A DNA stretch of 34,516 nucleotides from Flavobacteriaceae bacterium (GCA_020435965.1 JAGQYS010000057.1:1-34516); one strand, 5' to 3'; positions 17,119 to 26,330 are shown, counted from the first letter of the stretch. Numbers and translations are program-made. Notes: a model not told the origin generated them from the sequence alone.

Positions 17119-17535
17119 ATGTATAAATTATCATTATTATTTAGCTTGTTAATAACCTTGACTATAAATGCTAAAACAGGAAACAACAGTGAACTTAATA
17201 ATTCGGCTTTAGAATTTATAGCACTGGAAATTAACCAATTTGAACTTGAAAATAGTTTGTTTTCAGATTTAGAAGATATTACCCTAAATGTTGAAGATAT
17301 TGAAGTTGTTGAATTGGAGGAAGATGTAGACATTAACTTTGATACCACTCAGTATCTACCTGAAAATTTTAATGCATTGGCAGGTAAAAATGATATTGAT
17401 TGGTCAAAAATTGAGCTTGTTGAGCTAGAAGAAGAAGTAGAGTTAGGTTTTAACACTAAAGATTACTTACCTGAAAACTTTAATCCATACCAAGGCATAG
17501 ATTGTAAACAAAATGCAGTTGAGAGCCTTTATTAA
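17119..17535 (+). CDS. Secreted acidic protein with a duplicated LPENFN repeat
   Basis: The 138-residue protein has a signal peptide (1-18) and a strongly acidic body. Two copies of a ~26-residue unit, spaced 37 residues apart (64-89 and 101-126), share VELEE(D/E)V...F.T..YLPENFN. I do not recognise a named domain; short acidic secreted proteins with such repeats are common in Flavobacteriia. The acidity suggests cation binding or a surface role, which is inference. It is a single gene ending at a strong bidirectional terminator (17559-17590). Confidence 0.7.
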   Translation: MYKLSLLFSLLITLTINAKTGNNSELNNSALEFIALEINQFELENSLFSDLEDITLNVEDIEVVELEEDVDINFDTTQYLPENFNALAGKNDIDWSKIELVELEEEVELGFNTKDYLPENFNPYQGIDCKQNAVESLY

Positions 17536-17558
17536 TTTGCTAAGAGATTAATAATGAC

Positions 17559-17590
17559 AAAAAACCCAGCACTTAAGTGCTGGGTTTTTT
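17559..17590. terminator. Bidirectional terminator between convergent genes
   Basis: The AAAACCCAGCAC/GTGCTGGGTTTT stem, centred on CTTAAG, has an A-run on the left and T6 on the right. It serves both the acidic repeat protein (plus) and lysS (minus). Confidence 0.9.
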
Positions 17591-17614
17591 ATTTTGGTAA
17601 AAAGTTAATCTTTT

Positions 17615-19309
17615 TTACTCTTGAAGCTCCACAATCAAAGCATCTTCAGTTTTAGTAACTTTGGTCAGGCCATGTTTTGTTAAACCTTTAATGCCTTTGT
17701 CCCAAGCTTTATTGCTTAATCCAGATTGTGTTTTAAGATCATCCAGATTCATGTTTTTTTGAGCTTTTAAAATCTCAAAAATGGCTTTTTCGTTTTCGCT
17801 CATTTCAACAGGTTTTTTTTCTGGTCTCATTTGAGGGAAAAACAACACTTCTTGAATGGATGGATTATTGGTCATAAACATGGTTAATCTATCAATGCCA
17901 ATACCAATTCCTGAAGTTGGAGGCATACCATACTCTAATGCACGTAAAAAGTCGTGGTCTATAAACATGGCTTCGTCATCACCTTTTTCAGAGAGTTTTA
18001 ATTGTTCTTCAAAACGTTGGCGCTGCTCAATAGGATCGTTTAACTCTGAATAGGCATTGGCTAATTCTTTTCCATTAACCATAAGCTCAAAGCGCTCTGT
18101 TAATCCTTCTTTAGAACGATGTTTTTTGGTTAATGGACTCATTTCGGTTGGATAATCAATAATGAAGGTTGGCTGAATGTAATGAGGTTCACATGTTTCA
18201 CCAAAAATCTCATCAATCATTTTACCAATTCCGAAAGTTTCATCAACTTCAATATTTAGGGCTTTACAAGCCTTGCGTATTTCATCTTCAGATTTCATAT
18301 ACAAATCAAAACCTGTATGTTCTTTAATAGCATCTAAAATCCCAATGCGTTTGTATGGTGCTTTATAGTCAATCGTTTTTCCGTTAAACTCCACTTGAGT
18401 TGTTCCATGCAAGGTTATTGCAATTTTCTCAAGAAGTTTTTCGGTTGTGTCCATCATCCAGTTGTAATCTTTGTAAGCTGCATACATTTCCATAACCGTA
18501 AACTCAGGATTATGAGTTCGGTCCATACCTTCATTTCTAAAGTCTTTGGCAAATTCATACACACCATCAAAACCACCAACAATCAATCGTTTTAAATACA
18601 ATTCATTGGCAATACGCAAATACAAGGGCATATCCAAAGCGTTGTGATGCGTGATAAATGGTCTTGCAGCTGCTCCTCCTGGAATGGGTTGTAGTATTGG
18701 AGTTTCAACTTCCAAAAATCCCATTTCGTTGTAAAACGATCTAATGGTATTTACTATTTGTGTGCGTTTTATAAATGTGTCTTTTACTTTAGGATTCACT
18801 ACCAAATCTGCATAACGTTGTCTAAAACGTTGCTCAGGATCTGTAAAAGCATCATATACATTACCTTCGGCATCGACTCTTGGTTGAGGTAATGGCTTTA
18901 AAGATTTACTTAAAATAGAAAAGTGTTTTACCATGATGGTTTTTTCGCCAACTTGAGTGGTAAACAATTCACCTTCAACACCTATAAAATCACCAATATC
19001 TAAAAGTTTTTTATAAACTTCGTTATACAAAGTTTTGTCTTCTCCAGGACAAATTTCATCACGATTAAAATAGACTTGAACACGTCCAGCACTATCCTGT
19101 AATTCAGCAAAAGAGGCTTTTCCTTGAATACGTCGCGACATTAATCTACCAGCAACAATTACTTTTTTTCCCTCAGCGAAATCTTGTTTTATCTGTTTTG
19201 ACGTGTGATTTACAGGATATAAATTTGCTGGATAAGGATCGATGCCCAAAGCTCTAATATTTTTAAGCTTTTCGCGTCTTACTAATTCTTGTTCTGATAA
19301 TTGCGACAT
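17615..19309 (-). CDS. lysS: Lysyl-tRNA synthetase (class II)
   Basis: LysS charges tRNA-Lys with lysine. The class II core is clear: an N-terminal OB-fold anticodon domain, motif 2 ([20 protein letters not shown]) and motif 3 ([12 protein letters not shown]). I start it at the Met at 19309 (MSQLSEQEL), giving 564 residues. The open frame extends upstream to 19354, but a TAnnTTTG box at 19342-19349 lies inside that extension and the extra residues are not conserved. After the core comes a ~65-residue C-terminal extension ([20 protein letters not shown]...), predicted helical and winged-helix-like, which is typical of Bacteroidota LysS and absent from the E. coli enzyme. Confidence 0.97.
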   Translation of the reverse strand: MSQLSEQELVRREKLKNIRALGIDPYPANLYPVNHTSKQIKQDFAEGKKVIVAGRLMSRRIQGKASFAELQDSAGRVQVYFNRDEICPGEDKTLYNEVYKKLLDIGDFIGVEGELFTTQVGEKTIMVKHFSILSKSLKPLPQPRVDAEGNVYDAFTDPEQRFRQRYADLVVNPKVKDTFIKRTQIVNTIRSFYNEMGFLEVETPILQPIPGGAAARPFITHHNALDMPLYLRIANELYLKRLIVGGFDGVYEFAKDFRNEGMDRTHNPEFTVMEMYAAYKDYNWMMDTTEKLLEKIAITLHGTTQVEFNGKTIDYKAPYKRIGILDAIKEHTGFDLYMKSEDEIRKACKALNIEVDETFGIGKMIDEIFGETCEPHYIQPTFIIDYPTEMSPLTKKHRSKEGLTERFELMVNGKELANAYSELNDPIEQRQRFEEQLKLSEKGDDEAMFIDHDFLRALEYGMPPTSGIGIGIDRLTMFMTNNPSIQEVLFFPQMRPEKKPVEMSENEKAIFEILKAQKNMNLDDLKTQSGLSNKAWDKGIKGLTKHGLTKVTKTEDALIVELQE

Positions 19310-19341
19310 GGTCTTTTTGCTATAATTGTAATTTAAACGCA

Positions 19342-19349
19342 CAAAGATA
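19342..19349 (-). promoter_or_regulatory. Candidate -7 box of lysS
   Basis: The minus strand reads TATCTTTG, matching TAnnTTTG, 32 nt upstream of the chosen lysS start. A TTG on the minus strand at 19379-19377 is somewhat too far (27 nt) for the usual -33 spacing. Confidence 0.45.
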
Positions 19350-19470
19350 AACAATTGATTTACGATTTACGATTTACAATTGTTGATTTATCAATTTTTT
19401 CATGGTTTGAAAAGGTTTAACGATTGAATCATAGTTGATTTAAATAGTCAACTTGTTTTTATTTAACATG

Positions 19471-19498
19471 AGTGCTTGCACTGAGCTTGTCGAAGTGT
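19471..19498. repeat. Short interspersed repeat (gagcttgtcgaag type)
   Basis: CACTGAGCTTGTCGAAGTG (19479-19497) with CACT/AGTG ends is a relative of the repeat at 6964-6988 and is of the kind found many times in flavobacterial intergenic DNA. It sits in the lysS-yqaE gap. Confidence 0.6.
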
Positions 19499-19530
19499 AA
19501 CAAATAAGCGTTAATGACGTCAGATAAGTA

Positions 19531-19555
19531 ATCTTCCCGAATTTTCGGGAATGAC
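19531..19555. repeat. Short interspersed palindromic repeat (ttcccga-tcgggaa)
   Basis: The inverted repeat TTCCCGA-ATTT-TCGGGAA (19534-19551) followed by TGAC is a second common type of small flavobacterial repeat, 35 bp from the first. The rest of the 19310-19623 gap shows only short TACGATT-like direct repeats and a weak TTCAAAACT/AGTTTTGAA inverted repeat (19570-19589). Confidence 0.55.
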
Positions 19556-19623
19556 AATTTTAAAAGGTTTTCAAAACTTTAGTTTTGAAGATTTTCATCA
19601 ATCATCAATTAAAATCAAATTAA

Positions 19624-19782
19624 ATGAGTTTTTGGAGAGTTTTACTGGGCATCTTTTTTCCACCATTATCAGTTATAGATAAAGGTTGTGGATCTATTTT
19701 TATTGTCTTTCTGCTTTGGCTTTGCGGTTGGGTTCCAGGTGTTATTGCTGCCTTGGTTATTTTGAATAATCCAGAACGATAG
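19624..19782 (+). CDS. YqaE/Pmp3-family small membrane protein
   Basis: This 52-residue gene is easily overlooked. It begins MSFWRVLLGIFFPPLSV and continues with a second hydrophobic helix (IFIVFLLWLCGWVPGVIAA), ending VILNNPER. The FFPP motif, two membrane helices and GxxPGxIAAL pattern are diagnostic of the Pmp3/YqaE (UPF0057) family, proteolipids linked to membrane potential and stress in yeast and plants; the bacterial role is unclear. The opposite strand carries a long open frame through the same DNA, which is a shadow. It is followed 52 nt later by lipB. Confidence 0.93.
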   Translation: MSFWRVLLGIFFPPLSVIDKGCGSIFIVFLLWLCGWVPGVIAALVILNNPER

Positions 19783-19819
19783 GAATCTAAAGCATCATCA
19801 ATTTTAATATTAAATGTCG

Positions 19820-19827
19820 TAATTTTG
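19820..19827 (+). promoter_or_regulatory. Candidate -7 box of lipB (near-leaderless)
   Basis: TAATTTTG matches TAnnTTTG and ends 6 nt before the lipB ATG (19834), so a transcript from it would begin at or next to the start codon. No TTG was seen at the -33 position. It may be chance in AT-rich DNA. Confidence 0.3.
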
Positions 19828-19833
19828 TAGTCT

Positions 19834-20565
19834 ATGAATAAGAAAGTAGAACTACAAGACTTAGGATACAAAGACTATAAGCAAACTTGGGATTATCAAG
19901 AAAAGTTGTTTAAAGGTGTTCTTGACACCAAAATTAAAAACAGAAGAGAGGAAACAAACCTTGAAACAAAAAACTACTTTTTGTTTGTAGAGCATCCTCA
20001 TGTGTACACTTTGGGTAAAAGTGGTGACATGAGTAATTTATTAGTTGATGAAAAACAACTAGCCGAAAAAGAAGCCACGTTTTATAAAGTGAATAGAGGA
20101 GGAGATATTACGTATCATGGTCCTGGACAAATTGTAGGTTATCCCATTTTGGATTTGGATAATTTTTTTACAGACATACATAAATACCTTCGTTTTTTAG
20201 AGGAAATGATTATTCTTACCCTTGACGAATATGGCTTAAAAGCCGAGCGAAGTCCAGGAGAAACAGGAGTTTGGTTGGACGTTGGAACACCATTTGCCCG
20301 CAAAATTTGTGCGATGGGAGTTCGCGCAAGTCGTTGGGTAACCATGCATGGATTTGCCTTAAATGTGAATGCCAATTTGGGTTATTTTGATTTGATGATT
20401 CCTTGTGGAATAAGAGGAAAAGCTGTAACGTCGTTAAATGTTGAACTTGGACAAAGTAAAATTGATGAAGCTGAAGTTAAAACAAAATTACTGAAACATT
20501 TTTCTCAACTTTTTGAGGCTGAGGTCTTAAAAAATCATCCTTCTGCATTAAAATACACCTTGTAA
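19834..20565 (+). CDS. lipB: Octanoyl-[ACP]:protein N-octanoyltransferase
   Basis: LipB transfers octanoate from acyl carrier protein to lipoyl domains, the first step of lipoate assembly, in the cytoplasm. The 243-residue protein shows GGDITYHGPGQIVGYPI at 89-105, the catalytic lysine in ARKICAMGVR (Lys157) and the catalytic cysteine in IPCGIRGKAVTSL (Cys191). Its 3' end overlaps the convergent NdpA-like gene by 31 bp, so no terminator separates them. Confidence 0.97.
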   Translation: MNKKVELQDLGYKDYKQTWDYQEKLFKGVLDTKIKNRREETNLETKNYFLFVEHPHVYTLGKSGDMSNLLVDEKQLAEKEATFYKVNRGGDITYHGPGQIVGYPILDLDNFFTDIHKYLRFLEEMIILTLDEYGLKAERSPGETGVWLDVGTPFARKICAMGVRASRWVTMHGFALNVNANLGYFDLMIPCGIRGKAVTSLNVELGQSKIDEAEVKTKLLKHFSQLFEAEVLKNHPSALKYTL

Positions 20566-21587
20566 AAATGCATTTTCTTTTCCTCGTCGTAACCGCGTTC
20601 TAAATATTCGGCGGAAGCATCAGGTGCATCTACATCCAATTTTATTTGAATGTTTGTGTCTAGTTTTATTTCTGTTTTTATCTTTTGTTTTTGCTTTTTC
20701 AATACTACTTCAGAGACATCAAACTGATTTCTAATCACTATATTATGATCGCTTTCGTAGGTTTTTTTGTAATCTTCAAAAAGTTGGATATGGTCTTCCT
20801 TTTCTTCAAAAACATCTTCTTTAAAAGTTTCAATGTTCACTACTTCGTTTTCTTTAAAAAAGTCGACTGTTTTGGCTAAAAACACACTCTGTTCTTGCAT
20901 TCCAAATTGTGGTTGCATGACTTCTTTAGAGAATTCCCTGCACATCTCAATGTAATTTTTGGTGTGTTGGTTGGCATCGTCTGGATACTTTATGTTTAAA
21001 AATTTTTTAATCCAATATTGTGCGTCATAGTTGTTGTTATCTATACTCAACACAATTTTGCCTTCGCCATCAGCAGCATTTAAAATAAGGCAGCCTTTAT
21101 CTACTTTTTTGGTTGAGATACCTTTTTGTATAAACAAATCATAACTGTTGTTTTCTAAATAAGTTTGAAAAAAATGCGACTTGTTTTCTACTTTAAAAAT
21201 ACCAACAGCATCAGTGGTGTAATCTTCGTATTCTATATCGTGAAACAAACACACAATCACATCACCAGTTTTTATATGTACCGAATCGGATTGCTCAAAC
21301 AAATGGGTTACGATGTGTTTTGAAATGTCTACAAAATCTGTATCGTCATTTAATAATTGCGTAGCGTAACTGTTTATTTCGTTGAGTGCCAAGTTGGAGT
21401 GATGGTTAAAACGGTAACTTTCTGCAACACTACCAAAAGGACGCAATAAATAAGGTAAGATGAGGTCGTAGCTGGCTTCATCAAAATCTATAGGTTGCTC
21501 AGAAAATGTGTTTTTGGTATTGTTTAATTTGTTGCCAACTTTATGTAAGATACATTTTGAAATGGAAGCTTTGGTGCGTTTAATCAT
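20535..21587 (-). CDS. NdpA/YejK-like nucleoid-associated protein
   Basis: The 350-residue protein matches the 37-kDa nucleoid-associated (NdpA/YejK, PF04245) family. Features are an early IxKCILHKVGN segment, the central SxDFDxASYDL-like start, LNAADGEGKI-type strands, and a C-terminal IRNQFDVSEVV...IQIKLDVDAP segment. The family binds DNA or the nucleoid and is otherwise poorly understood. The last 31 bp overlap the convergent lipB gene. It appears to be a single-gene unit whose upstream gap (21588-21794) holds a terminator for the next operon. Confidence 0.82.
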   Translation of the reverse strand: MIKRTKASISKCILHKVGNKLNNTKNTFSEQPIDFDEASYDLILPYLLRPFGSVAESYRFNHHSNLALNEINSYATQLLNDDTDFVDISKHIVTHLFEQSDSVHIKTGDVIVCLFHDIEYEDYTTDAVGIFKVENKSHFFQTYLENNSYDLFIQKGISTKKVDKGCLILNAADGEGKIVLSIDNNNYDAQYWIKKFLNIKYPDDANQHTKNYIEMCREFSKEVMQPQFGMQEQSVFLAKTVDFFKENEVVNIETFKEDVFEEKEDHIQLFEDYKKTYESDHNIVIRNQFDVSEVVLKKQKQKIKTEIKLDTNIQIKLDVDAPDASAEYLERGYDEEKKMHFYKVYFNAEG

Positions 21588-21742
21588 GTGTAAAATTTAA
21601 GAGTGCAATACTACTAAATTTGGGAGGAATTTGGCAGCTTTAAAAATGGAATTTTTAGAAAGCTCGTTTAATTTTAATGATATCAACTTTTTTAATTGTT
21701 TATATCAGAAGTTAAACGAAGTTAGCTTTTTTTTGCTAGAAA

Positions 21743-21758
21743 AGCTATACGTATAGCT
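21743..21758 (-). terminator. Palindromic hairpin, likely terminator of the NhaC operon
   Basis: AGCTATACGTATAGCT is a perfect 16-bp palindrome. On the minus strand it folds as a 6-bp stem with loop ACGT and continues TTTTC. It is 37 nt past the TIGR04076 gene stop. An operator for the NdpA-like gene is the alternative reading. Confidence 0.5.
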
Positions 21759-21794
21759 ACGTAATTTTTACATAAATTAATTTAGATATTAAGG

Positions 21795-22157
21795 TTACTC
21801 TGGTTTCTTTTCCCATTTAATTGGGCTTACATCGTCGTGATTTAAAACACGAGTTTGGTTGCGTTTTATATTCATGATAAGTCCGCAAGCTGGATCAGGA
21901 CATGTCACTTGTGAGTCGGTTTCCATCCAATCTGCTGGATGGTTTTTACGCTGTTTGGTTGGGAGCAATGGAATGGTAGATTGCAAAGCATAAAGGCAAA
22001 AATCACTTTGGTCTGGCAAAGATATTTTTCCGCCTTTTAAATAAAAAGTATCTCCAATTGTCATGTTACAAGTACAATGTCCATTAATTTGTTCTACCAC
22101 AATTTCAAGGTCGTACAATTCAAATTGATCGTCGCGAAGTTTCGTTTTTTTATTCAT
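21795..22157 (-). CDS. TIGR04076 family protein
   Basis: The 120-residue protein shows the TIGR04076 pattern: an early EIVVEQINGHCTCNM segment, GDTFYLKGG, a central LYALQSTIPLLPTKQR, and a late CPDPACGLIMNI. The conserved cysteines hint at metal or redox chemistry, but the function is unknown. Its start overlaps the NhaC stop region by 8 bp, placing it as the last gene of the four-gene minus-strand operon. Confidence 0.85.
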   Translation of the reverse strand: MNKKTKLRDDQFELYDLEIVVEQINGHCTCNMTIGDTFYLKGGKISLPDQSDFCLYALQSTIPLLPTKQRKNHPADWMETDSQVTCPDPACGLIMNIKRNQTRVLNHDDVSPIKWEKKPE

Positions 22158-23559
22158 CTGTGTGCTTTAATTTTTTATGTTTTCCGTAACCAAAAAAAAT
22201 GGTCAATATAGCCATAACCAATAAGCTCCATGACATAAAATTAAACAATCCAACTTGCAATGGGCTTACTTGTGGTATGCCAAATTCTTGTCCTGTATTG
22301 GTCATGTTTGCCATTAAAATTACAGGAATAAAATAAGGCAATACAAACGGAAATGTGCAAGCAATCAGGCTCAATACATTGGCTCTTCTCATTTTTGGAA
22401 TCTTAAATTTATCACCTGTTTTATTTGTAAAATCGGTAACCATTAATATGGCAACTATACTGTGTGTGGTGAGAAGTACTGCCATGCTCATAACCATAGA
22501 AATCCAACCTTCAGCATGTTTTTTTGTTTTGGTTCGTATAGCAGCAAAATCGACCAACTTGCTCATGAGTCCACTGGCTTTTAATGTTGCAACAAGTCCC
22601 ATTAATAAAATAGTAAAAATGCTAAGACCAACAGCACGATTAATACCATCAATAACAAAGCTTTTGGCTACAAAGTTTTCCAGGTCTAACAAAATTAATT
22701 GTTCTATTGGCAACAAACCAGAAACTAGACCTAAAACGGTTCCGAACAATAATCCAAAAAGTAGGCCATGCATTAAATGCTTTCCTTTTAGAAAAAGATA
22801 AATGATGAGTGCAGGCACTAATAACATGATGAGTCCTTGCGGTTTTCCTGATAAAAGGTTGTCATTTGCGCTACTAGAATCGTTAAGCCAAATGGCTGTG
22901 ATGGTATAACAAACCAATGACAACAATACTGCTGGAACAACGTATTTGATTCTGCTTTTTACAGTAGCTCCAATTTTTGCTTTTTGACTCAATGCGCTTG
23001 CAATGGTTGTATCAGAAATAGGTGCAATAAAATCGCCAAAAGCAGCACCTCCAATAATAGCACCAGCTAAGGTTGGTAAATGTGCACCTAAAATGCCACC
23101 AGTTGGATAGAGCAGTGGACTGCAAATTAGTATGGTTGCAAAACTTGAACCTGTAGATAAGGATACGATGCAACAAATAATAAAAGTAGCAATGACAAAG
23201 CCAATACCATTAAGACTGAATTGATCTGAAACCCAAATGAGAGCATCAACAAATCCAGTAAGTGTCATTAGTATTCCTATGATTGAGGCTAAAATCCAAG
23301 CCATAATCATAATCATTACTATTTTTTGAGACATGCCTGAAATAACAATTTCAGAGAACGCTGTTCGATCTTTAGCAAGTATTAATCCTATGCCAAGTGC
23401 CAATATTAAAATAGGCCAAAACCCTTTTTCATCAGGTGCTCCTGATAATGCAATGTAAACAACACCAATAAGGAACACGAAAAAAGGTAGCAATGCACCT
23501 AAAATTCCTCCATGAAATTCAAGGGAACGGTTGTTATCATCTTTTAAATCTAGTTCCAA
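22150..23559 (-). CDS. NhaC-family Na+/H+ antiporter
   Basis: The 469-residue polytopic membrane protein has about a dozen hydrophobic helices. The segment GAIIGGAAFGDFIAPISDTTIASA is the NhaC-type signature (GD...P.SDTT; quoted here in shortened form AAFGDFIAPISDTT). NhaC proteins exchange sodium for protons, sometimes coupled to organic acids such as malate/lactate. It starts 5 nt after the aldo/keto reductase stop and overlaps the TIGR04076 gene. Membership in an operon with a reductase and an exported hydrolase hints that the substrate could be an organic ion rather than plain Na+. Confidence 0.88.
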   Translation of the reverse strand: MELDLKDDNNRSLEFHGGILGALLPFFVFLIGVVYIALSGAPDEKGFWPILILALGIGLILAKDRTAFSEIVISGMSQKIVMIMIMAWILASIIGILMTLTGFVDALIWVSDQFSLNGIGFVIATFIICCIVSLSTGSSFATILICSPLLYPTGGILGAHLPTLAGAIIGGAAFGDFIAPISDTTIASALSQKAKIGATVKSRIKYVVPAVLLSLVCYTITAIWLNDSSSANDNLLSGKPQGLIMLLVPALIIYLFLKGKHLMHGLLFGLLFGTVLGLVSGLLPIEQLILLDLENFVAKSFVIDGINRAVGLSIFTILLMGLVATLKASGLMSKLVDFAAIRTKTKKHAEGWISMVMSMAVLLTTHSIVAILMVTDFTNKTGDKFKIPKMRRANVLSLIACTFPFVLPYFIPVILMANMTNTGQEFGIPQVSPLQVGLFNFMSWSLLVMAILTIFFGYGKHKKLKHTDE

Positions 23560-23564
23560 AGGCT

Positions 23565-24608
23565 TTAGGTTTCGTTTAGGTTGTATTTCATAATAGATCC
23601 ATGCTTTCCAGTTTTATCACGCTCCAATTCATAGAATGGACCTTTTGGTCCTTTGCTTCGTTTGGTTATTTCTGAAATAGTGTTCAAGTCGTTTTCATCC
23701 AACTTGAAATTGTCTAGTTTTTGCAGACTGTTTAGGTGCTTACTGTTTCTAGCTCCAACAATGACTCCTCCAACCATTGGTTTTTGCAGGATGTATTTGC
23801 TTGCAATCTCTGCAATACCAACCTCATGTTTATGTGCAATTTTGCGAAGCGTTTGAAGCAATTCTTGAAAAAGGTCATAGCCACCAAATTCATCAATAAT
23901 TAAACGGTATTTTGTTAATGAACGGTTTTCTAAGGGTTGTTTTGGGTCAGGCATTCCCAAATAGCTATCGCTTAAAAATCCGCCAGCCACAGTCCCATAA
24001 CACAAATACGGAATGTTGTTTTTTTGAGCTAAGGCTGTCATATTGGCTTCAACACGACGATCAAGCACTGAATACTGCACTTGATTGGTTGTGATTTCTA
24101 CACCTGCATCGAGTATTTCTTGGATACGTTGTGTATCGAAATTGGTAACACCAATGTATTTTATCTTGCCACTTTTTTGTAATTCAGAAAGGTGAGCAGC
24201 AGTTTCTATATAGCGTGGAAATTGATAATCCCACCAGGAAAACTGAACTAGATCAAGCTGTTCTACTTGTAGTCGTTTAAGTGAACGATCAATGATGTTT
24301 ACAACATCTTCTTTTTTTAAAGTTGCCAGCGTATTATAGTCTGGCACATATTTGGTATGCACTTGAATTGGAGGCAAATCGCCTGCTTGAAAGGCGTCTT
24401 GATATTTTTTTTTAAACTTGCCAATAAGAGTTTCAACTCCTGTATAAATATCAGCACAATCAAAAGTGGTAATGCCAGCTTTTACAAATTTATACATATC
24501 CTCAAGAGCCACATGTTCATCTATATAACCATGACCACCAGCGAGATGCCAACCACCTTTAATAACTTTCGAGATGCTGTAATCTGGATTAATTATTGTT
24601 CTTTCCAT
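23565..24608 (-). CDS. Aldo/keto reductase with altered catalytic histidine
   Basis: The 347-residue protein is a TIM-barrel AKR: TFDCADIYTGVE gives Asp50 and Tyr55, HTKYVP gives Lys86, and the usual LxxxHW segment is LVQFSWWDY, with Ser124 where the catalytic His normally stands. The NADPH-binding tail (VIVGARNSKHL) is intact. Without the His, classical carbonyl reduction may be slowed or changed. It lies 3 nt after the DUF885 stop and 5 nt before NhaC. Confidence 0.88.
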   Translation of the reverse strand: MERTIINPDYSISKVIKGGWHLAGGHGYIDEHVALEDMYKFVKAGITTFDCADIYTGVETLIGKFKKKYQDAFQAGDLPPIQVHTKYVPDYNTLATLKKEDVVNIIDRSLKRLQVEQLDLVQFSWWDYQFPRYIETAAHLSELQKSGKIKYIGVTNFDTQRIQEILDAGVEITTNQVQYSVLDRRVEANMTALAQKNNIPYLCYGTVAGGFLSDSYLGMPDPKQPLENRSLTKYRLIIDEFGGYDLFQELLQTLRKIAHKHEVGIAEIASKYILQKPMVGGVIVGARNSKHLNSLQKLDNFKLDENDLNTISEITKRSKGPKGPFYELERDKTGKHGSIMKYNLNET

Positions 24609-24611
24609 AGT

Positions 24612-26330
24612 TTAATTTGGTGATGTATTGGCAAAAATATCGTAGAATTCGTCAATTGGGATTGGACCAGATTTCATAATCGTATCCATAAAAAACTTTA
24701 AATCAAAGGCATTTCTGAGACGTTTTTTTTCTGATTTTAGTAATTCGGTGAATTGTTTACCTCCCAAAAAGTAAGACGTTAATTGCATAGGGGAATTTGT
24801 GATGCGTCCCCAAAGACTTTTTGCAAATTGAGGAGCGAGCAATGAGGTTTCCTCCGAGAATTTTAAAACTTGATCTTGACTCCATCCATTGCAATGCACT
24901 TGCACAGAAGTATACGCTCTATTGGCATTTTCAAGTCGTTTGCGTAAATGTGCTAAAAGCGTAAGCGGATTTTCTTTTTCCCATCCAGCATCGAGCAACA
25001 CTTTTTCTGTAAAGGTGGCCCAACCTTCGGTGTAAATACCAAAAGGAAACAAAAGACGAATTGGGTGTGCTGTCTCTCTACTAATTTTAAGCTGCATGTA
25101 ATGCCCTGGAAAAAGCTCATGAATGACAATCATTCGATTGAATGGCCTATTAAATGAAGCCCAAAAATCAATTTGCTCTTGTTTCGGAAGCGTTTCTGGA
25201 ATAGACGGTAAATTGAGAGTCGTTACAGGATTTGGAGAAAAAGGAGGTGCACTTGCAACCCAACCTATTCTTGCCGCAGGACCAGCGCTTTCAGGCGCAG
25301 TTATAATGCGTAAGGTTTGGAGTTTTGGTAATGTAGCAATATCATTTTCTTCAATGAATTTTATAGCAGCATCTGATAATTGATTCCAGAATTGAAGATA
25401 ATCTGCAGCATTTAATGGAGCGTCTTTTTCCATATCGTCAAGGGCTTTATCTATTTGTTGCTGATAAGTCTCAGGTAAAGGACTATTTGGATAGGCTGAT
25501 TTTAAATAAGTTTTTGATACTTCTCCTAGTAAACCTCTGACGGTTTCTATTTCTTCCAAAGCTATTTTAGAAAGTTCTTCTGGAGTCAAATCACTATCTG
25601 TATACAGCTTCAATTGTCTGGCATATTCGTCACGACCAAGAAGCGTTTCGGATTGTTTTTTGTTGGCGCTTAATTCATTGTTCGCAAAGGATAGCAGTAT
25701 TTCCAAACTATTGATTGCAGTAGCAAGATTGTCCTTGAAGTTTGCACATTTTGAAATTGATAATTCGCTTTCAAGGGTTGTGCTCAAATCATTTTTATAC
25801 AACTCTACGATGGAGCTAAGTCTATTGATTCCGCGCTCTAAATCATCTTCTGCAACTACCTTTAGATTATTTTTAGCAGCATCACTAATCTTAGCTACTT
25901 GAACTAAGCGCTGGCAAATTAGACTGGATTTTTCAGATTTAATAAGATAATCTGCATTTAAGACCGGATCCAAGGCTTTTTTAATGGTATTTACATACAA
26001 TGACAGTGTGCTTGTATGGAGTGAAAGTTTTTTCCACTGATCAATTTCTGATTGCACTTGAACTCGAAGAAGTCTTTCGTCGATTGAATTTATACTGTTT
26101 TCTTTTGATAGATCGAGCAAGACTTGCTCATTGAAGTTGAGCCACTTTAAAATGTTTTCTTCTGAGAAATCTTCAAATTGAAACACAGAGGCATGAATGC
26201 CATCTGACAAAGCTTTTGAAGGATAGAATTGTTTCCATTCATTAATATAAGTATCACTAAGGTTTTGAGACCATATTGTGGTACAGAACAACAAGGCAAT
26301 AAGGGGAACTTTTTTAAATAAGGATGTCAT
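24612..26330 (-). CDS. DUF885-family exported zinc hydrolase
   Basis: The 572-residue protein has a signal peptide (1-21) and an all-helical body. The DUF885 motif HELFPGHYMQ puts His404, Glu405 and His410 in an HExxxxH arrangement, and EGWATFTEK supplies Glu435 as the third ligand. DUF885 proteins resemble M2/M32-type metallocarboxypeptidases and are often peptidases or amidohydrolases. It is the first gene of the tight operon with the AKR, NhaC and TIGR04076 genes; no clear TAnnTTTG box was found before it. Confidence 0.88.
   Translation of the reverse strand: MTSLFKKVPLIALLFCTTIWSQNLSDTYINEWKQFYPSKALSDGIHASVFQFEDFSEENILKWLNFNEQVLLDLSKENSINSIDERLLRVQVQSEIDQWKKLSLHTSTLSLYVNTIKKALDPVLNADYLIKSEKSSLICQRLVQVAKISDAAKNNLKVVAEDDLERGINRLSSIVELYKNDLSTTLESELSISKCANFKDNLATAINSLEILLSFANNELSANKKQSETLLGRDEYARQLKLYTDSDLTPEELSKIALEEIETVRGLLGEVSKTYLKSAYPNSPLPETYQQQIDKALDDMEKDAPLNAADYLQFWNQLSDAAIKFIEENDIATLPKLQTLRIITAPESAGPAARIGWVASAPPFSPNPVTTLNLPSIPETLPKQEQIDFWASFNRPFNRMIVIHELFPGHYMQLKISRETAHPIRLLFPFGIYTEGWATFTEKVLLDAGWEKENPLTLLAHLRKRLENANRAYTSVQVHCNGWSQDQVLKFSEETSLLAPQFAKSLWGRITNSPMQLTSYFLGGKQFTELLKSEKKRLRNAFDLKFFMDTIMKSGPIPIDEFYDIFANTSPN

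Noticed and set aside
19310-19354. Upstream lysS start
   Set aside because: The extra 15 residues contain the candidate promoter box and do not match LysS N-termini.
19620-19871. 83-codon minus-strand open frame
   Set aside because: It is antisense to the well-supported YqaE/Pmp3 gene and the lipB start, and its protein shows no domain or signal.
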